A stretch of 64,000 bases of DNA from Nitrospirillum amazonense. Its GTDB lineage: Bacteria > Pseudomonadota > Alphaproteobacteria > Azospirillales > Azospirillaceae. The position numbers and the translations under genes were made by a program. The number at the start of each line of letters is the position of its first letter. The first letter of the stretch is position 1. Below, piece after piece: positions 8,521 through 17,327 of the stretch. The stretch spans positions 799,591 through 863,590 of the forward strand of contig NZ_VITV01000002.1 of the NCBI RefSeq assembly GCF_007828035.1. Direction: 5' to 3'. The notes under the pieces are model-generated. The model saw only the letters and a list, made by a program, of their open reading frames with translations, had not been told where the DNA came from and ran no database searches.

Positions 8521-9164
8521 CCGAAGTCCACCGCCGTCCAATCGTTAGACCAGGCCCGCGCATGGGGGCCCACCGGCACATCCGGGTCCCAGTGTCCCGG
8601 TACGAGGTCGTATTGCAGTTCCTGCGAGGCGCCCGCCTCGGAGGTGTAGTATCCCGTGACGATCAGCCCTTTCAGCAGGCGCCAGGGCGACGCGTCGCCA
8701 CCGGGTGGGCCACCGGATGCATAGGCCGCGCTATCCAGGGCCGTCAGCGCCCGCATCTGGGCGGCGGGTGCCGCCGACAGAAAGGCGCCACCCGTCTTCA
8801 GGTCCAGCTCGAACGTCAGCCAGTCCAGCACGGTGGCGCCGTCCGGAGCCGCGCCGCCGGTGAAGCGGGCCGCGGGAACGGGCGCGCCGGCCCCCTCCAG
8901 GCCATGGGCCAGCGCCAGGGTGACGAAGGCCGGCACCCCCACCGCCAGCGCGCCGGGCGTGTCGCTGTCGGGTATCGTCAAATCGGCCACCCGGTCCAGC
9001 AGCGCCCGCTGAGAGGGCGCCAAGGCCTTGACGGCGGACGCGTCCGCGCCAGCCTTGACCTGGGCCCAAAGGGTGGTGGGCGTCAGCGCGGCGCCAGCGG
9101 CCGCCATGGTCATCAGGAACTGGCGCCGGCCGGTGCCCCGTGCATCCCGCTTACCTTGATCCAT
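8517..9164 (-). CDS. Gluconate 2-dehydrogenase subunit 3-like protein with Tat signal
   Basis: 215 residues. A twin-arginine leader is obvious (GRRQFLMTMAAAGAAL, cleavage probably after WAQ), followed by the subunit-3 domain: LDRVADLTIPDSDTPGA near residue 60 and the signature GYYTSEAGASQELQYD near the C terminus. Small subunits of this family escort the GMC flavoprotein through the Tat pathway and remain with it in the periplasm. The stop overlaps the dehydrogenase start by four bases, giving a stoichiometric pair. It lies 62 bases after the TonB receptor gene on the same strand, so all three are probably co-transcribed. Confidence 0.88.
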   Translation of the reverse strand: MDQGKRDARGTGRRQFLMTMAAAGAALTPTTLWAQVKAGADASAVKALAPSQRALLDRVADLTIPDSDTPGALAVGVPAFVTLALAHGLEGAGAPVPAARFTGGAAPDGATVLDWLTFELDLKTGGAFLSAAPAAQMRALTALDSAAYASGGPPGGDASPWRLLKGLIVTGYYTSEAGASQELQYDLVPGHWDPDVPVGPHARAWSNDWTAVDFG

Positions 9165-9226
9165 GGGCTATCCTCCAGAGGGGTTCGGCGGCGGCGGATG
9201 AGCCCCGTACCGCCGCGAGCCCGGGT

Positions 9227-11515
9227 TCAGAACTTGGCTTCCGCCTGTATTCCCACCACCCGGCGCGCGTTGGGGTCGATCACTTGCCACAGCCCACCCT
9301 TGGCGAACGCCGTCGTGGGGTAGAGCTGGGTCGGATAGACCTTGTCACCCAGATTGCGGCCAAACAGGCCCACCGACCAGTCGTCCTCTGACTTCAGGGT
9401 CAGCCGGGCGTTGAAGATGGTCTGGCCCGGAACGACGTAGGTCGGGTCCGCCGACAGATACATGGATTGTTTGGTCCGGATGGTGGCATCAGCCCCGAGG
9501 ACCAGGCTGTAGGTGTCGGACAGGGTGAACTGCCGCTCGGCCGAGATGGTCATCTTGAACTTGGGCGCGTAGTTCAGCTGCTTGTTGGACATGTCCGACC
9601 CGTCGGCCCCGATGAAGCCCTGCGGGTATTCGGCGATGTTGACGATACCGGAAACGTTGACCGTCGTGTCCGCGAAGGGGTGGCCGAAAATTTCCCACTC
9701 GAAGCCCTTGGTGACGACGCTCGACACGTTGATGTTGGAGCAGTTCAGGCCGCTGATGCCCGAAACACACGACTGCGTCTGGAAGTCCTTCACATCGGTA
9801 TAGAAGAGGTCGGCATCAACATAGAGCCGCCCATCGAACATGGTCTTCTTCACACCCACCTCGAACCCGATGGGCCGTTCCGCCTTGATGGGGTCCAGGG
9901 TATGGTCGGTTGTGGTCAGCTGGTCGTTGATCTGCGGCGCCTTGTAGCCCGTGGAGACCGTGGCGTAGGCCATCGTGTCCCGGTCGAAATCGTGCTGTAC
10001 GCCCGCGCGCCAGGTGGCGGCGTTGGCGTAGCCGGTCGCGGCGAAGGTGTCCGGCACGCCGGCGTTGATGGGGTCCGCCTCCTCCTCATGAACGCGGGAA
10101 TGCGTGAAGCGCAAGCCCCCGATCAGCCGGGTTCCCGGCTCGAGGTACCAAGTGGCGTTGCCGAAGGCGGCATAGTCCTCACTATCGGCGCGGATGGCCT
10201 GCGTGCCGCTGGCCGCCGTCAGGTCCATGCCCACGGCCGCCGGGTGGATGAGCAGCAACCCCGGCTTGGAACCGGCGAGGGCGGTGCGCTGGTAATACAA
10301 GCCGCCAACCCATTCCAGGTCCCGGTTGTCCGAGGAGGTCAGGCGCAGTTCCTGCGAGAAGAGGGAACGATTGTTCACCTGCGGCGTGGTCGTAGTGCCG
10401 GCGTAGAGCGCCACCACCGGGAAACAGTCCGAGAAATTGCAGTTCTGCATGTATTGGCGCGCCACCGACGGCGTGATGCCGATGAGGTCGACGGCGGTGG
10501 TGTCGTGCAGGCGGCGCCCGGCGGTGATGGAGGTCAGCGTCATGCCGTCCAGGTCGAGATCGAACTGACCCGACACACCGCCGATCTGCGCCCGGTCATA
10601 CAGCCCCTGCTGGTTGCATTGGCTGGTGTTGGAGGCGGAGGGCACGATGCCGCACGCGTCCAGGGCCTGGGCCAGCGGCGAGCCGGCGGTGGCCGCCCGA
10701 TAGATCAGGCCGCCCGGATCCCTGTCGTCGGTCTTGTTGTAGTCCCCGATCAGGTTGAACGTCAGCTTGTCGGACAGCTGGGCCAGGTAACGCGCGCGGA
10801 TGCCGTAGTTGCTCTGGTCTTCATCCTTGCCTGTGACCGTGTCGTTGGTCAGGCCGGAGTTGTCGTAGAAGTGCGCAGCCAGGCGCAGCGCCGAATTGCT
10901 GGTCACCGGCACGTTCAGGGCGGCGCGCACGACGTCGCGGGAATATCCCGAGCCCAGGCCGGTGAGGCCGAATTCCGTGGTAACATAGCCCGACGTCTCA
11001 CCCAGGACGGGCGCCTTGGTGGTGATGTTGACCAAGCCGGCCGACACCGAACTGCCGAACAGCGTGCCCTGCGGGCCCTTCAGCACCTCCACCCGCTCCG
11101 TATCGAAAATATCCGAAACCGGCACGTTGCCCAGCACCACGCCATCCAGCACGATGCTGACGGAGCTGGCGGCCGTGGCGTTGCCCACCTGGTTGGTACC
11201 GATGCCACGAACGAAGCCCCCGCCGCCAGGTGCGGCGGTGGGTGCCGTGAATTCCAACGAAGCGCTGGCCTGTGAAAGATCCTGCACCGACTGCACGCCC
11301 CGGCGAGCCAGCTGGTCGGCGCCGATGACCGTCACCGAGATCGGCACCTGCTGCACGCTTTCGCTACGCTTCTGGGCCGTGACCACGATTTCCATGAGGG
11401 AGGTGTCGGCGGCGTTGGCGCCGGTGGACGCCGGTGCGGTCTGCGCCATGGCGGCCCCGGTCGTCAGGAACAGCGCCGTCGAGGCGCGCAGCAGCAATTT
11501 GATCGATGGTTTCAT
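9227..11515 (-). CDS. TonB-dependent outer-membrane receptor
   Basis: 762 residues. Signal peptide of about 26 residues (ends GAAMAQ), TonB-box-like MEIVVTAQKR near residue 42, plug domain (QVPISVTVIG, then VEVLKGPQGTLFG), and a 22-strand barrel ending in a terminal Phe (IQAEAKF). It takes up a large solute across the outer membrane with TonB-ExbBD energy. The plug belongs to the broad class found with polysaccharide or glycoside loci rather than to the siderophore-annotated group. The ATG at 11515 has GGGAGG seven bases upstream, better than the GTG at 11521. It heads the operon with the Tat/GMC 3-dehydrogenase pair, so I infer glycoside uptake. Confidence 0.9.
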   Translation of the reverse strand: MKPSIKLLLRASTALFLTTGAAMAQTAPASTGANAADTSLMEIVVTAQKRSESVQQVPISVTVIGADQLARRGVQSVQDLSQASASLEFTAPTAAPGGGGFVRGIGTNQVGNATAASSVSIVLDGVVLGNVPVSDIFDTERVEVLKGPQGTLFGSSVSAGLVNITTKAPVLGETSGYVTTEFGLTGLGSGYSRDVVRAALNVPVTSNSALRLAAHFYDNSGLTNDTVTGKDEDQSNYGIRARYLAQLSDKLTFNLIGDYNKTDDRDPGGLIYRAATAGSPLAQALDACGIVPSASNTSQCNQQGLYDRAQIGGVSGQFDLDLDGMTLTSITAGRRLHDTTAVDLIGITPSVARQYMQNCNFSDCFPVVALYAGTTTTPQVNNRSLFSQELRLTSSDNRDLEWVGGLYYQRTALAGSKPGLLLIHPAAVGMDLTAASGTQAIRADSEDYAAFGNATWYLEPGTRLIGGLRFTHSRVHEEEADPINAGVPDTFAATGYANAATWRAGVQHDFDRDTMAYATVSTGYKAPQINDQLTTTDHTLDPIKAERPIGFEVGVKKTMFDGRLYVDADLFYTDVKDFQTQSCVSGISGLNCSNINVSSVVTKGFEWEIFGHPFADTTVNVSGIVNIAEYPQGFIGADGSDMSNKQLNYAPKFKMTISAERQFTLSDTYSLVLGADATIRTKQSMYLSADPTYVVPGQTIFNARLTLKSEDDWSVGLFGRNLGDKVYPTQLYPTTAFAKGGLWQVIDPNARRVVGIQAEAKF

Positions 11516-11593
11516 GGACACCCTCCCCTGTGATGTCGGGAAGGTGTCCGACGGTTTACCGGCCCATCCATTCCTCCCCGCATTTGTTGGAGA

Positions 11594-11618
11594 TAATTAG
11601 AACCTGGATTATGGTTCT
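11594..11618 (-). promoter_or_regulatory. Receptor -10 box and adjoining palindromic operator candidate
   Basis: AGAACC-N8-GGTTCT (11599-11618) is an inverted repeat with perfect 6-base arms. It abuts a -10-like TAATTA on the minus strand (11594-11599), with TGGACA upstream of it as a possible -35. It lies about 85 bases before the receptor ATG. It shares the core GATTAT and symmetric arms with the box at 26800-26819. Confidence 0.5.
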
Positions 11619-11851
11619 TGTCCAGGGCCAATCCATCGCAATGGCCACACTTCGGATCGCAGGCCGGCGGGCACGGCGCGGCAGATGCCGGGGCACGGGA
11701 TCACGCACCGTGGAAACGCAGAAAATAGCGCAATGTAATCAATTAACTGAACCAAATATCCGCCGATATTCCGCCACACGGCGCCACCACCCGTCGCGAG
11801 GGTAAAGGATATCCCCCACTCTCAAAAAACTTATGCTGCGTCGCACATATC

Positions 11852-11870
11852 AGAATCACCATTATATTCT
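11852..11870. promoter_or_regulatory. AT-rich operator-like box upstream of the TetR gene
   Basis: AGAAT-CACC-ATTAT followed directly by ATTCT. It resembles the AGAAT-N4-ATTCT boxes at the other promoters of this locus, and lies about 205 bases before the TetR start, so autoregulation is possible. Confidence 0.35.
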
Positions 11871-12076
11871 TAGAGCCACGCACGGCGGGTTTGGCGGCGC
11901 CCATTGCGATATCCAGGTGGCGATGGCCAACCGCGGCCAACCGCGGCCGGTTTGCCGCCACGCCATTTTTCGGGCATGGTTGAGCACAGGTCATTGCGGT
12001 TTCCGGCAGGCGGCCGAAAATGGTATCAGCGCTATGATTCCAAATCACCACGAGCCTTTTGGGGAAAGCGGAGCTT

Positions 12077-12883
12077 ATGAGTGAACGGAAAGCGGTGAAG
12101 CCAGGCCCGCAGCGCGAGCCCGTGCAAAGTCGCAGCAAGGCCTCGTACGAACGGATGCTGGCGGCGGCGCAGGAGCTGCTGAAGATCCATGGCAACGATG
12201 AATTCACCCTCACCGACGTCAGTCGTGTGGGGAAGGTGTCCGTCGGCTCGATCTACTGCCGTTTCGACAGCAAGGATGATTTGATCCGCGTGGTGCAGGA
12301 GCGTGTTCAAACGGACATCCAGCACGAACAGCGACAACTGATCGCGCGGGTGGCCTTGGAGACGAGCAACCTGCACGACCTGGTCGCGGCGCTGACCGCG
12401 GGCATGGCGGAGCACCTGCGCCATCATGCGGACATCCTCAGGGCCATGATGTTGCGCGCCAACCATGACCCGGTGGTGGCCCGCTTGGGCAAGATGTCCC
12501 ATCAGGCGGCCATCGCCGACATCAAGCTGGCGATTCTGAGATACCGCGATGATATCGCGCACCCCGACCCGGAACGCGCGGTGCAGGCGGGGTTCAACAT
12601 CATGTATTCCGCCCTGGCCCGCGTGCTGGGACTGGGGTCGAACCGGGAACAGGGGGACGCGTGGGAATGGGAACAGCTGAAGCGCGACCTCACCCATTCC
12701 TTCGCGGCCTATCTCATGACCGAGCCCCGCGCCACCACGGCAATCGCCCATGACGGCGGCCAGCCGGCTTCTTCGGTCGATCCCGCCCCGCAGGCCGACA
12801 TGAAACACGGAACCGACGGCGCAGCACCCGTTCCCCAGCGCAAGCCGCGCGGCCGGCCCAGCACTAAGGTCAAGGCGGGCTGA
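12077..12883 (+). CDS. TetR-family regulator with AT-hook-like C-terminal tail
   Basis: 268 residues. The TetR helix-turn-helix spans about residues 25-75 (AAAQELLKIHG, TLTDVSRVGKVSVGSIYCRF, KDDLIRVVQE). A helical ligand-binding domain follows to about residue 220. The last 45 residues are Pro/Ala-rich and end in RKPRGRPSTK, which matches the core of an AT-hook (RGRP), a minor-groove AT-DNA binder. Start at ATG 12077 after GGAG; an in-frame TTG at 12059 is less likely. It sits between the receptor/dehydrogenase operon and the GH3 operon, so it is the natural candidate to control the locus. Ligand unknown. Confidence 0.85.
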   Translation: MSERKAVKPGPQREPVQSRSKASYERMLAAAQELLKIHGNDEFTLTDVSRVGKVSVGSIYCRFDSKDDLIRVVQERVQTDIQHEQRQLIARVALETSNLHDLVAALTAGMAEHLRHHADILRAMMLRANHDPVVARLGKMSHQAAIADIKLAILRYRDDIAHPDPERAVQAGFNIMYSALARVLGLGSNREQGDAWEWEQLKRDLTHSFAAYLMTEPRATTAIAHDGGQPASSVDPAPQADMKHGTDGAAPVPQRKPRGRPSTKVKAG

Positions 12884-12931
12884 ACGCCCATCCCGCGTGC
12901 CCCGCCGCCGCGCGTGCCGCCATCCGGCCTT

Positions 12932-15334
12932 TCAGGCGGTCGTCCGCTCGATGACCAGCCGCACGGGCAGGTCCTGGCTGCTCCACCCCAGCGTCACGTC
13001 GTGCCGGCCCGGGGCCGTCCGCCAGCCGCCCGCCGAGGTGTCCCAGTGGGCGAAGGCGCGCGACGGCAGGGTGAGGTGAACCGGCACCTCCTCCCCCGCC
13101 GGAACGACGACGCTGGCGAAGCCGCGCAAGTGTCGGATACCGTCCGGCCCGGCGACATAGGCCTGGAGCACCGCCTTGCCCGCACGCGGGCCGACGTTGC
13201 GCACCCTCGCGGCCACCATGGCGCCGCCATCGGCGGTGGGGGTCAGCGAGGGCTCGGATACCGTGAACCGGGTATAACCGAAGCCGGCGCCGAAGGCGTA
13301 CAGCGGCGCCGTGCCGGCGGCCTGCATGCCTTTGTAGCCGATGAGATGTCCCTCCCGGTAGGGCACGTCGCCCGACGCCTCCGGCTTCAGGCCGAAGGCA
13401 GGGTAATCGCCGTCCTGGCGGGCGATGCTCAGGGGCAGCCGGCCGCCAGGCTCCCGGTCGCCGGCCAGCACCTGGGCCAAGGCGGGCCCATACTGCTCAC
13501 CGGGGTACCAGGTGATCATCAGGCCCCTCACCTTCTCCTCCCAGGACAGGTCGAAGGCGTGGGCCACGTTGCATATGGCCACGATATTGGGGTTGACCTC
13601 CCGCAGGCGATGCAGCAGCTCGATCTGCGCGGCCGGCAGGGACGTGCCGGGGCGGTCCTTGCTTTCCACGCCGGCGTCCGCCGTCTCACCCAGCATCAGC
13701 AACACGACGTCCGCCCGTGCCGCCGCGGCCAGGGCGCGCGCCAGCATCTCGGCCGGCAGGTCCGGGCCGGCCATGCCATACCACAGGCCCTGGGCCCGCG
13801 CCGGGGTGTAAGCCACCTCGAAGGACAGCAGCACGGGCGTGCCGGCGGCCAAGTCCAGCACCACCGACTGGCTGTCCCCGCCTTTGAGCATGCCCATGAG
13901 GTCGGACGGCGCCACCGGCCCGCCGCCGCTGAACACCTCGCGGCCGTCCACGGCCAGGCGCAGCCTGCCCGTGCCGCCAATGTGGATGCGATGCGCGCCG
14001 TCGCGTTCCGGCACGTACCAGCCGCTGGCCCGGATGCGGCCGGCCTGCTTCAGGTGATCCGTTCCCGGCAGCCCGACGAACCATGTCAGCGAGTTGGTGT
14101 CGCGGGTCTCCGCGAACACGGGTTCGCCGTCGCCATCGCCGACAAAGAACTCCACCGTCATGCCGCGCGACGCCCCATCGCCCAAGTCTCGGGCGGGGGT
14201 GACGCTCAGGGGCGGCAGGCGGTATTCCGGCGCCACGCCCTGCTCATAGACCACCTCGACGGCGTCACCGAAGCGTTCGCGGATGGCGCGCAGCGGCGTG
14301 ACGAAGTCGGGACGCACCGCGATCTTGGCGAAGGTGCCGCCCTGCAGGCAGGGGCTGGTCGCGTTGGGGCCGATGATCGCCAGCCGCCGCACGGCGGTCG
14401 GCGCCAGCGGCAGCACGTCCCCCTCGTTCTTCAGCAGCACGAAGCCGGCTGCGGCGGCCTCGACCAGCACGCCGTCCGGGTCGGCAACGGCCTTGCCGCG
14501 CGGCAGCCCGTCGATGGCCCGCACTGCCCCGGCCACGCGGCCCGCCGCGTCGGCCAGGCGATCCGCCGGCACCGTGCCGGCCGCCACCGCGGCGGCGAAC
14601 TTCGTCCCCAGCACCCGGTCGGGACCGGGCATGTCCAGATCCAGTCCCGCCAGGGCGGAACGCACAGTGTCGCGGCCCCCGAACCAGTCGGACACGATGA
14701 AGCCGGGATAGCGCCAGTCCCCCTTGACGATATCCCTCAGCAGCTGGCGATGTTCCACGCAATAATGGCCGTTGAGGCGGTTGTACGCCGCCAGGATGCC
14801 GACGCAGCCGGCCGTCGCCGCCATTTCGAACGGCAGCAGGTAAACCTCGCGCAGGGCGCGGTCGTCGACCACGGCGTTCATGCTGTCGCGATCGGTCTCG
14901 CTGTCGTTGCACACCAGGTGCTTGGCGACGGACCCCACCCCCCGGCTCTGCAGGCCGGCGATCCAGGCGGCGCCCAAGGCGCCGGCGAGATAGGGGTCCT
15001 CGCCGAACAGCTCGAACGCGCGGCCGCAGAGCGGGCTGCGCTGCAGGTTCAGGTTCGGCGCCAGCACGGCGTCCACGCCCAGGCGCCGCGCCTCATCGCC
15101 CACGATGGCGCCCACGCGGGCCACCAGGTCGGCGTCGAAGCTGGCCCCCAGGGCGGTGCCGCAGGGCGTCAGGGCCGCCACGTCCCGCTCATCGACCCGG
15201 CCCGAGGCGATGCCCATCGGGCCGTCCGCCATCTTGATGGAACGGATGCCGGGCAGTTCGGCCGTCGACCACATGTCACGGCCACTCGTCAGCGGGGCGA
15301 TGGCGACGGGATCATCCGGCAAATCGACAGACAT
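12932..15334 (-). CDS. GH3 family beta-glycosidase with PA14 insert
   Basis: 800 residues, no signal peptide, so probably cytoplasmic. The N-terminal barrel contains KH at 138-139 (GSVAKHLVCNDSE) and the nucleophile Asp216 in GFIVSDWFGG. The alpha/beta sandwich domain starts near residue 290 (FVLLKNEGDVLPL, IGPNA) and is interrupted by a PA14-like insert (WYVPERDGAHRIHIGGTGRLRL). The chain ends in a fibronectin-III-like domain (RVRNVGPRAGKAVLQAYV). PA14-containing GH3 enzymes are mostly beta-glucosidases acting on short oligosaccharides or aryl glucosides. The ATG has GGGGGA upstream. It follows the FMN reductase gene by 27 bases and is likely the third gene of that operon. Confidence 0.92.
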   Translation of the reverse strand: MSVDLPDDPVAIAPLTSGRDMWSTAELPGIRSIKMADGPMGIASGRVDERDVAALTPCGTALGASFDADLVARVGAIVGDEARRLGVDAVLAPNLNLQRSPLCGRAFELFGEDPYLAGALGAAWIAGLQSRGVGSVAKHLVCNDSETDRDSMNAVVDDRALREVYLLPFEMAATAGCVGILAAYNRLNGHYCVEHRQLLRDIVKGDWRYPGFIVSDWFGGRDTVRSALAGLDLDMPGPDRVLGTKFAAAVAAGTVPADRLADAAGRVAGAVRAIDGLPRGKAVADPDGVLVEAAAAGFVLLKNEGDVLPLAPTAVRRLAIIGPNATSPCLQGGTFAKIAVRPDFVTPLRAIRERFGDAVEVVYEQGVAPEYRLPPLSVTPARDLGDGASRGMTVEFFVGDGDGEPVFAETRDTNSLTWFVGLPGTDHLKQAGRIRASGWYVPERDGAHRIHIGGTGRLRLAVDGREVFSGGGPVAPSDLMGMLKGGDSQSVVLDLAAGTPVLLSFEVAYTPARAQGLWYGMAGPDLPAEMLARALAAAARADVVLLMLGETADAGVESKDRPGTSLPAAQIELLHRLREVNPNIVAICNVAHAFDLSWEEKVRGLMITWYPGEQYGPALAQVLAGDREPGGRLPLSIARQDGDYPAFGLKPEASGDVPYREGHLIGYKGMQAAGTAPLYAFGAGFGYTRFTVSEPSLTPTADGGAMVAARVRNVGPRAGKAVLQAYVAGPDGIRHLRGFASVVVPAGEEVPVHLTLPSRAFAHWDTSAGGWRTAPGRHDVTLGWSSQDLPVRLVIERTTA

Positions 15335-15361
15335 TTGAAAATTCCCCCAAGGCGCCGGCGA

Positions 15362-15922
15362 TCAGAGGTCAGCCAGCAGCATGATTTGTTGGGCCTGGAC
15401 CTGGACCTGCTCCAGGATGCCGGCGTCGACCAAATGCCCCTCGGCATCGAAGGGCTTCTGCGCCACCGTGTTCACGGCGATGCCCAGCGGGGTGGGCCAC
15501 CCCCGCATCGCGTGAACGATCCCGCGCAACGCCGTCAGCGTCACGCCGCCCGCCTGCCAGCCGGCCGCCGTGACCGTCAATCCGACCGGCACCCCGTCAA
15601 AATAGGGGCGGTCGTCGTCACGCAAGTCCTCCAGCAGGTCGATGGCGTTCTTCACCAGGCCGGAGACGCCGCCGTGATAACCGGGGGACCCAATGACCAG
15701 GCCGTCCGCGGCGCGCACCGCGTCGACGAAATCGCGCTGCTCCGCCGTGCGCTGGCGATTCTCCGGCGCGAAGTGAGGAAGGGCCGCCAGGTCGGCGCCG
15801 CCGAAAAGTCGGGTTTCTGCCCCCAGGGCCGCGGCGGCCGACAACACGGCCGCCACCATGCGCTCGCCCGATGAGCCCGGGCGGGTGGTGCCGCCGAAGC
15901 CGACGATCAGCGGCCGGCTCAT
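15362..15922 (-). CDS. NADPH-dependent FMN reductase family protein
   Basis: 186-residue flavodoxin-like reductase. The phosphate-binding loop follows strand 1 (GFGGTTRPGSSGERMV), and the second flavin loop is IGSPGYHGGVSGLVKNAIDLLEDL, typical of NADPH:FMN reductases that supply reduced flavin. Its ATG overlaps the stop of the upstream LLM monooxygenase (ATGA), so both are made together: this gene very probably supplies FMNH2 to that monooxygenase. An in-frame open frame extends much further upstream but has no support. Cytoplasmic. Confidence 0.88.
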   Translation of the reverse strand: MSRPLIVGFGGTTRPGSSGERMVAAVLSAAAALGAETRLFGGADLAALPHFAPENRQRTAEQRDFVDAVRAADGLVIGSPGYHGGVSGLVKNAIDLLEDLRDDDRPYFDGVPVGLTVTAAGWQAGGVTLTALRGIVHAMRGWPTPLGIAVNTVAQKPFDAEGHLVDAGILEQVQVQAQQIMLLADL

Positions 15923-17028
15923 CGCCCGGCCCCCCTCAGGGCCGGAATGACCTTCCGGGCCATCAGGTCCAGCGTCTGGTTGGCGTAGGCCATGCGCCGT
16001 TCGGTCAGGGGGCCGGTCAGCATGCCGCACAGGATGTTGCCGATGCCCAGTTCCTGGTAGGGCCGCAGATGCTCGATCACCGTCTCGGGACTGCCGTAGA
16101 GGCACCAGGTGCCGATCCAGTCTTCCGTCAGGGCGTTGGGGGTCCGGTCCGTCTTCTTGTTGGCCTCCGTCGCCTCGGCCTTGGCGTTGAACGCCGCCTC
16201 GCGGTCAACGGCTTCCTGGTAGACGGTCAGGATGTCCTCCAGTTCGCGGCGGGCCTGCGCGTCGGTCTCCGCCACGTGCACGCACTGGTAGGTGTGCGTC
16301 GACCAGGACAGGGCATGGGCCACGACCTCGGGCGCGTGGCCGGCCGCCATCAGCATGTCGCGATAGGCGGTGAAGTATTTGCGCACATGGACCATGGGCT
16401 CCGTCCCGCCAATCCGGGGCGGGGTGAACGCCGGAATGAAGGCGGGCCAGCCGTGCTCCGCCGCGCGCCGGGCGCTGGTCTCCTTCATGGCCACCGGCAT
16501 CAGCTTGGCATGGCCCGGGGTGTAGGCCACCGGCGCGATCCGCTGCACCACCTCGCCCTTGTAATGGCCGTTGTCGAAGACGACCGGCGCGTCATGCGCG
16601 GCCTTGGCCCATAGCGTTTCGGCGATGGCCAGGTTCTCCTCCGCCAGGCGGGAGGCGTCCTTGTAGTTCACGCCGAAGCCGATCATCTCCTCCGGCGTCG
16701 TGCCGCTGCCCACGCCGACCAGAATCCGCCCCTCGGTCAGCTGGTCCAGGATGTTGATGCGTTCCACGAAGCGCACGGGGTGATGCAGCGGCACGGTGGT
16801 GACGGAGAAGCCGAAATGCACCCGCTTCAGGCGCGCCGCAAGGTAGGCGGCGAACAGGAAGGGATCGGACGCCATGGGCATGTAGCCCGTGAAATGATGA
16901 TCCGGCAGGAAGACGGCGTCGAAACCGGACGCCTCGGCCCGTTCGGCATGGTCGATCATGCCCAGCATCACGGCGCGGTCTTGCTCCGGCCCCATGGAGC
17001 GGGCGTTCAGAAAGGTCGAGAAGCGCAC
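15919..17028 (-). CDS. LLM-class flavin-dependent monooxygenase (bacterial luciferase superfamily)
   Basis: 369 residues, TIM-barrel luciferase-like fold. Motifs: DAVFLPDHHF near residue 40, FGFSVTTVPLHHPVRFVERINILDQLTEGR (the substrate and flavin wall) and GVGSGTTPEEM. Such enzymes use reduced FMN and O2 for hydroxylation, Baeyer-Villiger oxidation or C-C, C-S and C-N cleavage. GTG start (17026-17028) with GGAGG six bases before. First gene of an operon with its own FMN reductase and the GH3 glycosidase. I infer a role in oxidising a glycoside aglycone or a keto-sugar product, but the substrate is not readable. Confidence 0.85.
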   Translation of the reverse strand: MRFSTFLNARSMGPEQDRAVMLGMIDHAERAEASGFDAVFLPDHHFTGYMPMASDPFLFAAYLAARLKRVHFGFSVTTVPLHHPVRFVERINILDQLTEGRILVGVGSGTTPEEMIGFGVNYKDASRLAEENLAIAETLWAKAAHDAPVVFDNGHYKGEVVQRIAPVAYTPGHAKLMPVAMKETSARRAAEHGWPAFIPAFTPPRIGGTEPMVHVRKYFTAYRDMLMAAGHAPEVVAHALSWSTHTYQCVHVAETDAQARRELEDILTVYQEAVDREAAFNAKAEATEANKKTDRTPNALTEDWIGTWCLYGSPETVIEHLRPYQELGIGNILCGMLTGPLTERRMAYANQTLDLMARKVIPALRGAGR

Positions 17029-17116
17029 TGTTTCCTCCGTTAGGTCGCCCTGTTCCGGCGTGGGACCGTCCCGTCGCGGTCCGGCCGTCGGCCCTCAAGC
17101 CGAACTCGGCACATAA

Positions 17117-17136
17117 ATTAGAATTGTTATTCTTAA
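17117..17136. promoter_or_regulatory. Operator candidate upstream of the LLM operon
   Basis: ATTAGAAT-TGTT-ATTCTTAA, matching the perfect palindrome at 26973-26992 at 14 of 16 arm positions. It lies 89 bases before the LLM start on the minus strand, where a promoter would be expected. Confidence 0.5.
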
Positions 17137-17246
17137 TCTGTAACCGACGAAATCGCTTGCCGTCAATCGAAACCGGCCGCCCCTCCGAAAAAATGGCTCC
17201 ATGCGAGGAAAAAAACGGTTTCGGTGCGCCGCGACCGACTCCCGCG

Positions 17247-17276
17247 TTGACAAAACAGTTCCCTCGTCCTCATTAT
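17247..17276 (+). promoter_or_regulatory. Sigma-70-type promoter of the MFS-isomerase-symporter operon
   Basis: Perfect -35 TTGACA at 17247-17252, 18-base spacer, -10-like CATTAT at 17271-17276. The predicted start would fall in the palindrome at 17272-17288. Confidence 0.6.
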
Positions 17277-17297
17277 TTTCAAAATAATAATTCTGTT
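17272..17297. promoter_or_regulatory. Overlapping operator candidates at the MFS promoter
   Basis: Two elements overlap. ATTATTTT-C-AAAATAAT (17272-17288) is a perfect palindrome with 8-base arms covering the -10 and start region. TTCAAAAT-AATA-ATTCTGTT (17278-17297) is an imperfect match (11 of 16) to the locus-wide AAGAAT-N4-ATTCTT box. Confidence 0.5.
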
Positions 17298-17327
17298 ATG
17301 GCGTGCGACGCCGCAGGGAGGAAATTC

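Larger units (their letters stand above)
11516..12076. other. 561-base intergenic region with two candidate operators
   Basis: No convincing gene. It holds the receptor promoter with its palindrome at 11599-11618, a second AT-rich box at 11852-11870, and a short tandem duplication of GGCCAACCGC at 11925-11944. Much of it is distinctly AT-richer than the flanking genes. Short frames in it lack ribosome-binding sites and family features. Confidence 0.6.

Noticed and set aside
12914-15874. A 986-codon plus-strand open frame
   Set aside because: It lies opposite the GH3 and FMN reductase genes and is rich in Gly, Arg, His and Gln with no domain; a typical antisense frame of GC-rich DNA.
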